Source of the DNA: Saprospiraceae bacterium
GTDB taxonomy: Bacteria > Bacteroidota > Bacteroidia > Chitinophagales > Saprospiraceae
NCBI GenBank assembly: GCA_016706365.1
Contig: JADJJU010000023.1
Location: 186,001-250,000, forward strand
Reading direction: 5' to 3'
Length of the DNA stretch: 64,000 nt
This document shows, piece by piece, positions 1 through 9,024 of the stretch. Position numbers and translations under genes: made by a program. The notes below the pieces were generated by a model, which saw nothing but the letters and a program-made list of their open reading frames with translations, searched no databases and was not told where the DNA came from. Positions within the stretch are counted from its first letter, which is position 1; each line of letters begins with the position of its first letter.

Positions 1-209
1 CTATCGGTAAAAATAAAGCTGTCGCAGATCTGCCTTTCATGAAGTTAAATGGTTTCTTAGCCTGGCTGATTTGGCTGGCAGTACACCTTCTTTCATTAAT
101 CGGTGTAAAAAACAAACTTCTTGTCTTCATTAACTGGATTATCAACTATATGACTTATGATCCTTCTTTAAGATTGATCATAAGGCCCAGAGTTCCTAAG
201 AAAGTATAA
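1..209 (+). CDS. type II NADH dehydrogenase, C-terminal end (partial)
   Basis: The window opens inside an open frame that ends with TAA at 207-209; about 68 residues remain. The visible tail has a hydrophobic segment (FLAWLIWLAVHLLSLIG), then KNKLLVFINWIINYMTYD, and ends RLIIRPRVPKKV. This amphipathic membrane-binding tail is typical of type II NADH:quinone oxidoreductases (Ndh), single-polypeptide flavoproteins that feed electrons from NADH to the quinone pool at the inner face of the cytoplasmic membrane without pumping protons. The nucleotide-binding domains lie outside the window, so the call rests on the tail alone. Confidence 0.7.
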   Translation, partial: IGKNKAVADLPFMKLNGFLAWLIWLAVHLLSLIGVKNKLLVFINWIINYMTYDPSLRLIIRPRVPKKV

Positions 210-249
210 CATTGGAATTTTTAAAATTTTCATCTACTGCTGTGTAACT

Positions 250-759
250 ATGCGGATAAAACTTTTCACTGCTGTATTTTTTCCTGCTCTTCTGAGCACA
301 TTTATCACTTTGGCCCAGCCAGTGACAAACACAATAAGTGTTTTAAATGCAGTGGCCGAAGAAGCAACAGCAACGCTGGAGGCTTATAAAATGAAATCAT
401 TGGGTGATAAATTATTAAGTACCAGCTCAGGTATCCAATATGTAATACATGAATTAGGTACAGGTACAAAAGCTAAATCCGGCCAATATGTTCTTGTGGA
501 CTATTACGGAATGTTAATGGATGGCATGCGTTTTGACGATTCTTATAAAAATGGTTACTCTTTTGGATTTCCACTGGGACAAAATCAGGTGATTGCCGGA
601 TTTGATGAGGCATTGACTCTCCTCCCTGCAGGATCCAGATTCACAGTATTTATCCCTCCCAATTTAGCTTATGGAGAAAACGGCGCCCCACCCGTAATAC
701 CAGCAAATGCCGAATTGGTATTTCATCTCAATTTTATAAAAATCGAATCTCAGGACTGA
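250..759 (+). CDS. FKBP-type peptidyl-prolyl cis-trans isomerase, secreted
   Basis: This 169-residue protein begins with a signal peptide (MRIKLFTAVFFPALLSTFITLAQ), so it is probably periplasmic. Residues about 60-165 form one FKBP domain, shown by the VDYYGMLMDGMRFDDSY strand, the GQNQVIAGFDEAL segment and the LAYGENGAPPVIPANAELVF tail. FKBP enzymes catalyse cis-trans isomerisation of prolyl bonds during folding. The sequence is strikingly like the C-terminal half of the lipoprotein at 2156-3034, including the linker before the domain, so it looks like a recent partial duplication that gained a plain signal peptide. It starts 40 bases after the NADH dehydrogenase stop and is followed by repeat-like spacer. 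Confidence 0.85.
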   Translation: MRIKLFTAVFFPALLSTFITLAQPVTNTISVLNAVAEEATATLEAYKMKSLGDKLLSTSSGIQYVIHELGTGTKAKSGQYVLVDYYGMLMDGMRFDDSYKNGYSFGFPLGQNQVIAGFDEALTLLPAGSRFTVFIPPNLAYGENGAPPVIPANAELVFHLNFIKIESQD

Positions 760-1091
760 TTTTTCCTCACAGCGATTACTTATGCAAGCAATAAGACTTT
801 ATCTGCCGCATCTCTTGTATGAGTAATCGTTACTGAAAGCTACGAAAAACCGGGGGTTAAGTGTGGAAAGAGAGGGGAGCTAGTGTTTTCACTCCCACTT
901 GGCAATCGCACTCTGGCTGATTGGTTTTTCTCCCAGCACGTGGCTACGGGCATTTTTACACACCCTTACTCTCCGCTCAAACCGGCTGTTTGCTAATAGC
1001 TAAAAGCTAATACCCAAAAGCCATTCTTACGCGACTGAATGACACTAAATTTAACTATCTAAAATATAATTCTCTCTGATACGTAAGTTCT
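760..1091. repeat. non-coding spacer with dispersed repeat words
   Basis: About 330 bases without a credible gene. The spacer carries words that recur in other spacers of this window: a TGAAAGCTACG stretch near 833, CGGCTGTT near 981, and clustered AGCTAAAAGCTAATA-type words near 998-1015. The same vocabulary appears at 5340-6020, 15060-15375 and 16660-16850, so this is a degenerate member of a dispersed intergenic repeat family rather than decayed coding sequence. Confidence 0.5.
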
Positions 1092-1123
1092 TTTGGATAA
1101 CATCAATTGTTTTTAGAACTTTG
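1092..1123 (+). promoter_or_regulatory. candidate Bacteroidota promoter for nrnA
   Basis: TTTG at 1092-1095 is followed after 20 bases by GAACTTTG at 1116-1123, which matches the Bacteroidota -33/-7 consensus (TTTG, TAnnTTTG) except at the first base of the -7 box. The ATG of the nrnA gene follows 10 bases later, so the leader would be extremely short. Position and spacing fit; expression evidence is lacking. Confidence 0.4.
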
Positions 1124-1133
1124 CGCCGCTTAA

Positions 1134-2159
1134 ATGAACCTTCAGGACTTAACTCATATTAAAAACCTGATCGATACCCCCCGGTATTCGGTTATTGTCT
1201 CTCACAGGAATCCTGATGGCGATGCTATTGGTTCCTCATTGGCATTGGCACATTTCCTTCAAAAGAAAGGTCACACTGTTCATATTGTTTTTCCATCCGA
1301 ATATCCACCGCTCTTTCAGTTTCTGGTAGAAGACGTGGATGTTTCAATCTATGATCTGCACAGCGATGCTATCAAGCCAAAGTTGAAAATGGCGGATGTT
1401 ATTTTTGCACTGGATTTCAATGCACTGGACAGGATAGACAGAATGGGCGAGTTCATACATGGTCTGACTTGTCCCAAAGTTATGATCGATCATCATATTG
1501 ATCCCGAACCATTTGCAGAATATGCATTTTGGAGAGAATCAGCAAGTTCGACTGCTGAATTAGTTTATGACCTGATGAAAGAAGGTGAATACATGAGATT
1601 CATGGACCCACAAATAGCTACAAGCATCATGTGTGGCATACTCACCGATACAGGGTCTCTTAGTTATAGTGTAAGTCCTGAGGTTCTCGTAAAAGTTGCA
1701 GAGCTCCTAAAGTCAGGAGTGGATTACAGGGAGCTGCAGGATAAAATTTTCAATTCCTGGTCAGCAAAATACCTGAAATTGCTTGGCCATTGTCTCAGCA
1801 ACAGAATGGAATTGCTGGATGAACATCAGACCGGTATTATTCATCTCACAAAATCAGATTATGCTGATTTTGACATTCAAAGAGGAGATACTGAAGGTAT
1901 AGTTAATTATCTTCTCAAATTACAGGAAGTCACAATTGCTGTATTCATAACAGAACAGCCAAATATTATCAAATTTTCTTTCCGTTCCAAAGGGGACTTT
2001 TCCGTGGCGGCTATGGCAGCAGCACATTTCAAAGGGGGTGGACATGTCAATGCCTCCGGTGGATTCATGCATTCCAGCCTCGAAGCTGCTATCAGAAAAG
2101 TAAAGGACGTTATCAAAAATTACCCTCAACTTAGTAAATCCGAAATTCAAATACCATGA
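1134..2159 (+). CDS. nrnA: DHH-family nanoRNase / pAp phosphatase (NrnA-like)
   Basis: This 341-residue cytoplasmic enzyme has the DHH-DHHA1 architecture of bifunctional oligoribonuclease NrnA, which degrades 2-5 nt RNA fragments and dephosphorylates 3'-phosphoadenosine 5'-phosphate. Motif I is SHRNPDGDAIGSS (residues 23-35), the DHH triad is at 119-121 (MIDHHIDPE), and the C-terminal DHHA1 substrate loop is GGGHVNASGG (near 303). These Asp and His residues bind the two Mn ions. Length fits the family. The TGA overlaps the ATG of the next gene (ATGA), implying translational coupling with the downstream FKBP lipoprotein; the functional link between them is not obvious. Confidence 0.92.
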   Translation: MNLQDLTHIKNLIDTPRYSVIVSHRNPDGDAIGSSLALAHFLQKKGHTVHIVFPSEYPPLFQFLVEDVDVSIYDLHSDAIKPKLKMADVIFALDFNALDRIDRMGEFIHGLTCPKVMIDHHIDPEPFAEYAFWRESASSTAELVYDLMKEGEYMRFMDPQIATSIMCGILTDTGSLSYSVSPEVLVKVAELLKSGVDYRELQDKIFNSWSAKYLKLLGHCLSNRMELLDEHQTGIIHLTKSDYADFDIQRGDTEGIVNYLLKLQEVTIAVFITEQPNIIKFSFRSKGDFSVAAMAAAHFKGGGHVNASGGFMHSSLEAAIRKVKDVIKNYPQLSKSEIQIP

Positions 2160-3034
2160 AATTACAGTTATTTTCCATAGCAATTATGCTATGCGTAGCC
2201 ATGATGTTCACATCTTGTGACTCAACTACTAAAACAGACAGCGGCCTGGAATACACACACCATGTTAAAAATGGTGGCGAAAAACCTAAAGTGGGTGACT
2301 GGGTATCATTTAAATTCGACTATGGAGTCAATGACTCTTTGATCCAACCATGGAGAGAAGGTGCTGAAGCCATTGTAAGACAGATGCCTGATTCCAGCGC
2401 AAAAGATCCTAATATTCAATTCTTTTTCGATGCATTAGCTAATATGTCTGAAGGGGATAGTCTGACATTATTTGTCCCTATTGATTCTCTTCCTCAAAAA
2501 CCTCAGGACCTAAAACCTGGTGATATCCTGAAATTCGATTTAGTCCTGCTTGATATCATGACTAATGAAGAGAAAATGGCTGCTGATGCAGAAAAACAAA
2601 AGGAATTTGATGCTAAAGTTGCAGGTGTTAAGGAAGAAGTCAATAGCACCACTGAAGCATATAAGGCCAATACTCTGGGAGATAAATTAATCACCACTGC
2701 GTCGGGGCTTAAATATGTTGTTCATGAAATGGGCACTGGTGCAAAAGCAGCACCAGGTGAGACTGTGTCCGTGAATTACTGGGGTATGTTATTAGATGGA
2801 ACTCCATTTGATGATTCATATAAAACAGGCAATCCTTTTAATTTTCCGGTTGCCCAAAATCAGGTAATCAAAGGGTGGGACGAAGCATTAAGTATTTTGC
2901 CTGCAGGAAGCAGAGCTACTATATTTGTTCCATCGGATCTGGCTTATGGAGAGAATGGTGCACCTCCTGTAATTCCTGCTAATGCAGAATTGGTATTCCA
3001 TATCAACTTTATCGAGATCTTAGCTGCACAATAA
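2156..3034 (+). CDS. FKBP-type peptidyl-prolyl isomerase lipoprotein
   Basis: The 292-residue protein begins MKLQLFSIAIMLCVAMMFTSC, a signal peptide with lipobox ending at Cys21, so it should be lipidated and membrane-anchored. Residues 35-140 form a first, divergent FKBP-like module; residues 165-290 form a canonical FKBP domain (VNYWGMLLDGTPFDDSY, NQVIKGWDEAL, LAYGENGAPPVIP). Only the second looks active; the first probably serves substrate binding or dimerisation (inference). It overlaps nrnA by four bases. The second domain is nearly the same as the protein at 250-759, and the N-terminal half resembles the protein at 3204-4109. Confidence 0.9.
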   Translation: MKLQLFSIAIMLCVAMMFTSCDSTTKTDSGLEYTHHVKNGGEKPKVGDWVSFKFDYGVNDSLIQPWREGAEAIVRQMPDSSAKDPNIQFFFDALANMSEGDSLTLFVPIDSLPQKPQDLKPGDILKFDLVLLDIMTNEEKMAADAEKQKEFDAKVAGVKEEVNSTTEAYKANTLGDKLITTASGLKYVVHEMGTGAKAAPGETVSVNYWGMLLDGTPFDDSYKTGNPFNFPVAQNQVIKGWDEALSILPAGSRATIFVPSDLAYGENGAPPVIPANAELVFHINFIEILAAQ

Positions 3035-3040
3035 TATACT

Positions 3041-3072
3041 ATGGGTTGTCATTTCTTCAAATGGCAACCCAT
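3041..3072 (+). terminator. hairpin downstream of FKBP lipoprotein gene
   Basis: ATGGGTTGTCATTT and AAATGGCAACCCAT form a long stem with one mismatch around a CTTC loop, 6 bases after the stop codon. It is not followed by a U-tract, so it may be a 3' stabilising structure or a weak terminator. Confidence 0.5.
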
Positions 3073-3203
3073 ATAATATATGTTTAATATTTAATACATT
3101 TGCTCCCTGTAAATCATTCAGTACTGTAGTTTCCATGCTTAGATACCTGAATTTGATTTGAGCTTGATATTGTATTACCCTGAATTGTCAAAAAGAACAA
3201 AAA

Positions 3204-4109
3204 ATGATTAGTCTTAAAAGTATTTCCCGGGCGATTAGCCTTTGCTTTCTGGTTGTTTTGATTGCCTGCAAAAATGAAAAGGCAGCAGATGATCCTTTTT
3301 TCACTTTCGAGCACCATACCAAAAATGAAGGTGTCAAGCCTGTAGATGGAGATTTAGTAAGTTTTCGAATTCAGGCTTTTGTAGGAGATTCTTTGGTGCA
3401 ATCCAGCGAAGAAGGTTCTGTTAATAAATTGAAAATTCCTGTCAACTCAGAGACTTTTTATAAACAAAATCCACTGTATTATGCGTTTAAGCAAATGTCA
3501 GAAAAGGATAGTGCCAGTCTTACAGTAATAGCGGATTCCCTGACAACCATGCCACTTTTTGCGAAAAAAGGTGATAAAATTATTTATCACCTGGTCATTG
3601 CCGGGATACAATCAGGGGGACTTCGCGATTTATCTGAAGGTCAAATGGATAGTCTCGCAGCAAAACGCAGTTTTGGAGATGCTGCGATCAATGCTGCAAA
3701 CAAATTAACACAAACCATCAATGACTGGGGCCAACAGGATGCCAGCGGTTCAAGAGTAGTTAAAACTACGACATCGGGAATTGAGTATTTTATTATAGCA
3801 GGTGGTAGCCAGGCTGTGCCTAAAGCAAATGAATGGGTGTCATATAATTATGTTGTGAAGGATCAGGAAGGAATTGTATTGGCAAATACTTTCAGAGATT
3901 CTAAGCCTTTGAATTCTCTAATGGGAGCTTCAACAAATTTTACCGCCATAGATGAATTGATGACACTAATTCCGGTCGGCACCACTGTGGTGGCAAAAGT
4001 ACCGGCTAAAATGGGTTACAAGAAAAATGAGTCTGATGTGCCTGCAGATCAAACTTTACTGCTTGAAATAATTCGCGCAGATCCATACGACAAAGCAGTT
4101 CAACAATAA
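3204..4109 (+). CDS. divergent FKBP-like lipoprotein
   Basis: The 301-residue protein has a signal peptide with lipobox (SLCFLVVLIAC, Cys22). It has the same two-module layout as the preceding gene: an N-terminal module (residues 30-140, beginning with a similar FEHHTKNEGVKPVDGD stretch) and a C-terminal FKBP-like module (about 185-295). The C-terminal module lacks the YGENGAPPVIP segment that lines the active site in the other two copies, so catalysis is doubtful and a chaperone or binding role is more likely (inference). It ends before a strong terminator and completes a row of three FKBP paralogues. Confidence 0.75.
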   Translation: MISLKSISRAISLCFLVVLIACKNEKAADDPFFTFEHHTKNEGVKPVDGDLVSFRIQAFVGDSLVQSSEEGSVNKLKIPVNSETFYKQNPLYYAFKQMSEKDSASLTVIADSLTTMPLFAKKGDKIIYHLVIAGIQSGGLRDLSEGQMDSLAAKRSFGDAAINAANKLTQTINDWGQQDASGSRVVKTTTSGIEYFIIAGGSQAVPKANEWVSYNYVVKDQEGIVLANTFRDSKPLNSLMGASTNFTAIDELMTLIPVGTTVVAKVPAKMGYKKNESDVPADQTLLLEIIRADPYDKAVQQ

Positions 4110-4141
4110 GTTGACACTTAACGTTTAAGTTATATATTCTC

Positions 4142-4198
4142 AGCTGTTTTTAATGCAGGATATTCACAAAATAGACTACATTAAAAACAGCTTTTTTT
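4142..4198 (+). terminator. rho-independent terminator
   Basis: A perfect 14-bp stem, AGCTGTTTTTAATG (4142-4155) with CATTAAAAACAGCT (4179-4192), encloses a 23-base loop and runs straight into a T-tract (to 4198). It closes the FKBP transcription unit just before prfB. Confidence 0.85.
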
Positions 4199-4219
4199 CA
4201 CTTAAGATATCCATGAATC

Positions 4220-5321
4220 ATGACTATCGAACAAATGAAAGGCCTCAAAGACAGGCTGGACTTGCTAAGGAGGTATCTTTGACGTCGATAGACGCCTTGT
4301 AGAACTCAACGACAAAGAACAACATACCCTTGACCCAAATTTCTGGTCAGATGCCAAACGGGCAGAAGCAATTATGCAGGAAATCCGCACTCACAAGAAT
4401 TGGATCTCATTTTTTAATAAAGTAAAAGAGTCTGTAGATGAACTGGAAGTCATGTTCGAATTCCACAAAGCAGGCGATGTGTCAGAAGAGGAGATTGATG
4501 CATTATTAAAATCCACCACCGAGATTTTAGATGATGTAGAATTCCGTTCTACACTCAATCAGCCTGAGGATGAGCTTAATGCCATTCTGGAGATCAATGC
4601 CGGAGCCGGTGGTACCGAAGCTTGTGACTGGGCATCCATGCTTTACCGAATGTATAAGATGTGGGCCGACAGAGCTGGCTACAAACTATCTGAGCTGAAT
4701 CTGCAGGATGGAGATGTTGCCGGAATCAAATCTGTCACTATGGAGATTACAGGCGATTTTGCATTTGGAACTTTAAAGGGAGAAAATGGAGTGCACCGCC
4801 TGGTACGTGTGAGTCCTTTTAATTCTCAGGGCAAGCGTATGACTTCCTTTGCTTCCGTTTTCGTGCATCCTATGGTCGACGACAGGATCGAAATTGAGAT
4901 CAATCCTGCAGACATTGAGTGGGATACATTCAGAGCGAGTGGTGCTGGTGGACAGCACGTCAACAAGACTGAATCAGCTGTTCGCGTACGTCACTTACCC
5001 ACAGGCTTGGTAGCTGAATGCCAGCAGGAACGTTCACAGCATAAAAACAGGGACAAAGCACTCATTCTCCTTAAGTCCAGATTGTACGAACTGGAATTAC
5101 AAAAGCAACTCGAAGCCAAAGAAAAAACGGAGGCAGGCAAAATGAAAAATGAATGGGGATCTCAGATCCGCAGCTACGTCCTGGACGACAGGCGTGTCAA
5201 AGATCACCGCACCGGTTTCCAGACAGGTAACACAGATGCAGTCCTCGATGGCGATATCGATGGCTTCCTCAAAGCAAATCTAATGTGGTTGTCCGGTTCC
5301 GCGGTCGCACAGGATAATTAA
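4220..5321 (+). CDS. prfB: peptide chain release factor 2, programmed +1 frameshift
   Basis: The gene starts at ATG 4220 and encodes 20 residues ending RRYL before an in-frame TGA at 4280-4282. Reading continues in the +1 frame from GAC at 4281, giving about 366 residues. The shift site has the canonical form AGG AGG TAT CTT TGA C. RF2 recognises UGA and UAA stop codons and triggers peptide release in the ribosome. The SPF recognition motif (RLVRVSPFNSQGKRM) and the GGQ motif (SGAGGQHVNKTESAV) are both present. The frame change is autoregulation: low RF2 slows reading of the internal UGA and favours the shift. The gene lies alone between a terminator and a repeat-rich spacer. Confidence 0.95.
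4268..4283 (+). promoter_or_regulatory. prfB programmed +1 frameshift site
   Basis: An internal Shine-Dalgarno-like AGGAGG (4268-4273) sits three bases before CTT TGA C (4277-4283), the arrangement known from E. coli prfB. The first 20 codons and the rest of RF2 are in different frames and join without loss of family residues, which distinguishes this from a mutation. Confidence 0.93.
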
Positions 5322-6021
5322 TACAATTTTAAAAATTTTAAAAGGCATTGGTCGGGCTGCTTTACTTGGCAGAGACGCATAGCAATGCGTTTCTACTCGT
5401 GTTCGCTCCGATCCCTCACTCTGTGTGAGTGAGGGGTGGGAGTGAAGTCCGTCAAATCATAATGGAAAATCCGTGATTTTCGGTTTTCAACTAACTAATA
5501 TCTTTCTGGACAACCCCTTCAGGGTTGGAATCCAAGATACCTCCCTGACCGCGGGTATTTACCCGGGGATACTCTTTGGTAAGGCCCTACTTCGGGGGCA
5601 AAAACAGTCTGCAGCTTGCTATGCCCCTGGAAATTGTGGCTTATTCCGGATATTTGACAGAGCTAGCAGCGGCTGTTCTGGGTATTTCCTTGCGGTTTGT
5701 AACTTGAGGCTCGGGGCTCGCAGCTTCTGCAACCAGCAACCAGCAACCAACTTTTGTGTGAGAGTCGTAGCTGAAAGCTACGGAAAGCAACGGGTGAGAG
5801 TGGGCTGTTTTCTCGCGGCTCGTGGCTCGTAGCTTGCAGCTTCTTCCGGCTGTTCAACTAGCAACCAGCAACCAGCAACAATCTTTTGAGTGAAAGCCGT
5901 AGCTGGAAGCTACTGAAAGCATCGGGTGAGAGCGGGAGGCTGTTCCCTTGAGGCTTGAGGCTTGCAGCTTCTTCCGGCTGTTCGCCAATAGCCAATAGCA
6001 AAAAGCTAAAAGCCGGCTGCT
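5322..6021. repeat. spacer filled with dispersed repeats and small hairpins
   Basis: About 700 bases with no credible gene. Two copies of a block run from a GTAGCTGAAAGCTACGG-like hairpin through CGGGTGAGAG to GGCTGTT (5766-5809 and 5898-5944), each followed by GCTTGCAGCTTCTTCCGGCTG and runs of CAACCAGCAAC. Near 5509-5600 are further inverted repeats such as CAACCCCTTCAGGGTTG and GCGGGTATTTACCCGG. The two blocks differ by substitutions and indels, so they are diverged copies. Open frames crossing the area are products of repeat composition. Confidence 0.65.
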
Positions 6022-6051
6022 AAAAAAGGCTCCGATGTACATCGAAAGCCC
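6022..6051 (-). terminator. rho-independent terminator of the CBM48 gene
   Basis: Read on the minus strand, GGCT-TT-CGATGTACATCG-G-AGCC forms a stem built on a palindromic core and is followed by TTTTTT. It lies about 45 bases after the stop codon of the minus-strand gene at 6094-6399. Confidence 0.75.
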
Positions 6052-6093
6052 TTTCTATTATAACCCTAAAAATTCCTAAAGAATCGCTTCTAT

Positions 6094-6399
6094 TTATAGA
6101 GCAATTACTCCGTTTTGTTCGTTTGCAATACCTGCGAATGTAAATTCATCAGCTGCAGTATCATTGATCCAGTTTGAACCATCTACTAAGTATCTGAATT
6201 CGTAAGCTTTTCCAGTCTCAAGATCAATGGATCCTTTGAATGTTCCGTTTTTCGCTTTTTTCAACTCAAGGGTAGGAGTCCAGTTGTTGAAAGTACCCAA
6301 AACTGCTACTTTCTCTGCACCATTAACTACAGCCTGATCCAGTTCGAATGTTACTTTGCAGACTGGCTTGCTTTTCAAAAATGACTTCTTAATGCTCAT
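6094..6399 (-). CDS. stand-alone CBM48 / glycogen-binding-like protein
   Basis: This 101-residue protein has no signal peptide and consists of a single immunoglobulin-like fold resembling the early-set domain of isoamylases, branching enzymes and AMPK beta subunits. Visible hallmarks are VTFELDQAVVNGAEKVAVLG, FNNWTP (the usual W near the carbohydrate site), the strand YEFRYLVDGSNW and the NDTAADE turn. It probably binds glycogen or alpha-glucan or acts as a regulatory module; no catalytic domain is attached. It has its own promoter and terminator and lies beside a GH31 alpha-glucosidase on the same strand, which suggests a shared link to storage glucan (inference). Confidence 0.8.
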   Translation of the reverse strand: MSIKKSFLKSKPVCKVTFELDQAVVNGAEKVAVLGTFNNWTPTLELKKAKNGTFKGSIDLETGKAYEFRYLVDGSNWINDTAADEFTFAGIANEQNGVIAL

Positions 6400-6425
6400 G
6401 ATATATTATTTTAAATTTGCTGCCA

Positions 6426-6455
6426 CAAAGATAGATTATTTTGTTTATTGTCAAA
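6426..6455 (-). promoter_or_regulatory. Bacteroidota promoter for the CBM48 gene
   Basis: On the minus strand TTTG (6452-6455) and TATCTTTG (6426-6433) are separated by 18 bases, an excellent match to the TTTG / TAnnTTTG Bacteroidota consensus, about 27 bases upstream of the ATG. The gene is therefore transcribed independently of the GH31 gene. Confidence 0.75.
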
Positions 6456-6515
6456 CACTTACCCAATTCACAATTTTCATAATCGTATCTGTAACTAACT
6501 AAAAATACACCTCAT

Positions 6516-8918
6516 TTAGTCAATATTTATTTCAATTTTATCATTTGTATGTGCAAGTGAAATGGTCTTTAATCCAAATATTATTTGGGTATCCAGATCA
6601 TCTGACGGAAAAGGATCGAAGTTACTAACAGGATTGACCAAACGATAATTGGTCAGCTTTTCCTCTTCTTTATCTGCCTGAATACCTGCATTTTGTGTGT
6701 TTTTTAGCCCATGCAGGAAGAAAATTATTTTTGAAAATTTGCAAAAATATTTTCCTTCAGGTGCCAATAGGGTTATTTTCTGTTCAGAAGGGTCAAATTT
6801 CACGCTTCTTAAATAGAAATTTTCTTCTTCACCCCCAAGAGTAATGCCATCATCCAGATATAAAGTTGCCGATGCCGGTATTCTGTTTCCGTACAAATGC
6901 CATTCAATTACTTCCGTTTCCAAATTGAATTGTTGTGTTACTTCTTTCTTTAATGGGATCAATGCTCCTTCCTTAACAAATACAGGAATCCAATGGGGAT
7001 GCAATTCAAAGAAATGCACTTTACCTCCTTCATATTCTTTATCTGTGTACCAATCAAACCAGTTGCCTTCCGGGAAATAAATTTTTACAATCCTGCTCTC
7101 AGGATCCACAGGCACAATCATTAAGTGTGGTCCCAGGAAAAATTGATCAGAAAATTCAGGGTTATAAATATTGGAATCTTGCCAGTAATCCAGTGCTAAG
7201 CTTCTCAATGGTGGAATCCCACTCTCTTTATACTCTTTAAACAAACTATACCAATACAGCGCCATCCTGTATCTCAAACCTATATATGCTTTAGAAATCT
7301 CTTCCACTTCTTCTCCATATGACCACGGCTCTGCTCTCAGACTATTGATCATCGTATGTGTCCGAAAAAAAGGAAGGAATGAACCTAATGCAATCCATCT
7401 TTTGAAAAGTTCAGGATATGTGTCGCCTACAAATCCACCAATGTCTGCACCCGACACCGGAATTCCTGCCAGTCCAAGATTTACACTTAGGCGGGCACTT
7501 AATTTGATATGTGACGCACTTGCAACATTGTCTCCGGTCCAGACAGCTGTAAATCTCTGCGCCCCTGAAAATGCAGCTCTGCTAAGTACAAATGGCCTTT
7601 CTGAAGATCCTTTTCTTGCACCTTCATAAGTGCTTTCAGACATCTGATTTCCATATAAATTCTTTCCGTCATTCAGACTACCACCTCTTCCATCCATATC
7701 AAATTCAGTAATCTCGGGGAAAGCATTGCCAAACACTGCAGGCTCATTCATATCATTCCAAAAACCATCAACACCTGCTTCCCTTAATTCAGATACCCTG
7801 TTTGCCCACCATGCTCTCGCTGCAGGATTACTGAAATCGGGAAAAATGCATTTTCCCGGCCAAACTCTGCCAACATAGGGCTTTCCATCGGGCCATCTGA
7901 TATAAGCCCCCAACGCAATCAATTCATTATAAACAGCGTAATCTTCTTCCGCTTTTACACCCGGATCCAAAATAACTACCAACCTGAACCCAAGCTTGTG
8001 AATCTCTTCAATCATTTTTTTCCAATCATTGAATAACTCCTTGTTCCAGGTAAATACCTTAAAAGCTTCCATGTAATGAATGTCGAGATATATGACATCA
8101 GCAGGAATTTCTTTTCTTCTGAATGTTTCTGCCAGTGCAATTACTTCTTCCTGCGGATAATAACTATACCTGCATTGCTGATACCCTAGTGACCAGATAG
8201 GTGGGAGAGGAGCATAACCCGTCATATCTGCATATGCTCTCAGTATCCCTCGCATATCTCCTGAATAATACAAGTGGTAACAAACAGAGTCATTGTCAAT
8301 TTTCAGTATGCTTGCCTCTTCATTTGAGGTTCCAAAATCAAAAATTGATCGCTGGGCCTGATCAACAAAAAGACCATAAACATTACTCTCATTTACTCCA
8401 TAGTAAAAAGGAAAGGAAGCATAAAGCGGATCAGAATCTTCCCCGTAAGCAAAATTATCATGATTCCAATGTGTATAAATCTTACCCGATTTATCCAGAG
8501 GTCCCGTCTTTTCACCCAAGCCTAAAATACGCTCGTTTTCCCGCTTTTTCTTGCAGATCCAGACAGAACCTGCTTTCCACATTGTTCCAAGAGTCTCGTG
8601 ATCCTCCAAAATAGGGTCCCCATTCAGCGTATAAGTATTCACCAGTAATTGCTTCTTACTGATTTCCAGGTAACATGTTTCTGTAAGTAACCTTAAAGAA
8701 TCAACTCCTTCAATTACTTCCATCCATGGGAGATTTAAATCTCTGATCACAGCATAACTTACATGGTCTGAATCTCTGTCTATTGTCCTGATTCTTACCG
8801 AAATGGCGTATTCATGGCTTCTGTGAAGCTCTAGGCTCGCATGCTCATACTGTACAAAAAGCCTGTTATCTGACATTTGCCAGAATTGTAAAGAGCCGGA
8901 TGTTTGAAAACCTTGCAT
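6516..8918 (-). CDS. glycoside hydrolase family 31 alpha-glucosidase
   Basis: The 800-residue protein has the GH31 layout: N-terminal beta-sandwich (1-240), TIM barrel (about 240-570) and C-terminal beta domains. The catalytic nucleophile is Asp389 in DGFWNDMNEPAVF and the acid/base is Asp463 in AVWTGDN; IPADVIYLDIHYM and GADIGGFVGDTYPELFKRW are further conserved barrel segments. GH31 alpha-glucosidases release glucose from non-reducing ends of alpha-glucans with retention. No signal peptide is visible, so it is probably cytoplasmic, acting on imported or stored oligosaccharides. Start chosen at the first ATG; Met15 is also possible. Confidence 0.92.
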   Translation of the reverse strand: MQGFQTSGSLQFWQMSDNRLFVQYEHASLELHRSHEYAISVRIRTIDRDSDHVSYAVIRDLNLPWMEVIEGVDSLRLLTETCYLEISKKQLLVNTYTLNGDPILEDHETLGTMWKAGSVWICKKKRENERILGLGEKTGPLDKSGKIYTHWNHDNFAYGEDSDPLYASFPFYYGVNESNVYGLFVDQAQRSIFDFGTSNEEASILKIDNDSVCYHLYYSGDMRGILRAYADMTGYAPLPPIWSLGYQQCRYSYYPQEEVIALAETFRRKEIPADVIYLDIHYMEAFKVFTWNKELFNDWKKMIEEIHKLGFRLVVILDPGVKAEEDYAVYNELIALGAYIRWPDGKPYVGRVWPGKCIFPDFSNPAARAWWANRVSELREAGVDGFWNDMNEPAVFGNAFPEITEFDMDGRGGSLNDGKNLYGNQMSESTYEGARKGSSERPFVLSRAAFSGAQRFTAVWTGDNVASASHIKLSARLSVNLGLAGIPVSGADIGGFVGDTYPELFKRWIALGSFLPFFRTHTMINSLRAEPWSYGEEVEEISKAYIGLRYRMALYWYSLFKEYKESGIPPLRSLALDYWQDSNIYNPEFSDQFFLGPHLMIVPVDPESRIVKIYFPEGNWFDWYTDKEYEGGKVHFFELHPHWIPVFVKEGALIPLKKEVTQQFNLETEVIEWHLYGNRIPASATLYLDDGITLGGEEENFYLRSVKFDPSEQKITLLAPEGKYFCKFSKIIFFLHGLKNTQNAGIQADKEEEKLTNYRLVNPVSNFDPFPSDDLDTQIIFGLKTISLAHTNDKIEINID

Positions 8919-9024
8919 TAATCAATGTTTTTGAGAACGGCAAAATACAAATCATATGTATCAACTCTGCTTTTAGTCAGGAGAAATGAACTAATCGGAA
9001 TTAATTTATCATCCGCTAATATTT

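Noticed and set aside
4220..4373. prfB start treated as a frameshift mutation
   Set aside because: The AGGAGG-TAT-CTT-TGA-C context is the known programmed site, so this is regulation and not decay.
5473..5832. Plus-strand 119-codon frame in the spacer after prfB
   Set aside because: It runs through repeat words and hairpins, its translation has no family resemblance, and overlapping minus-strand frames of equal quality exist.
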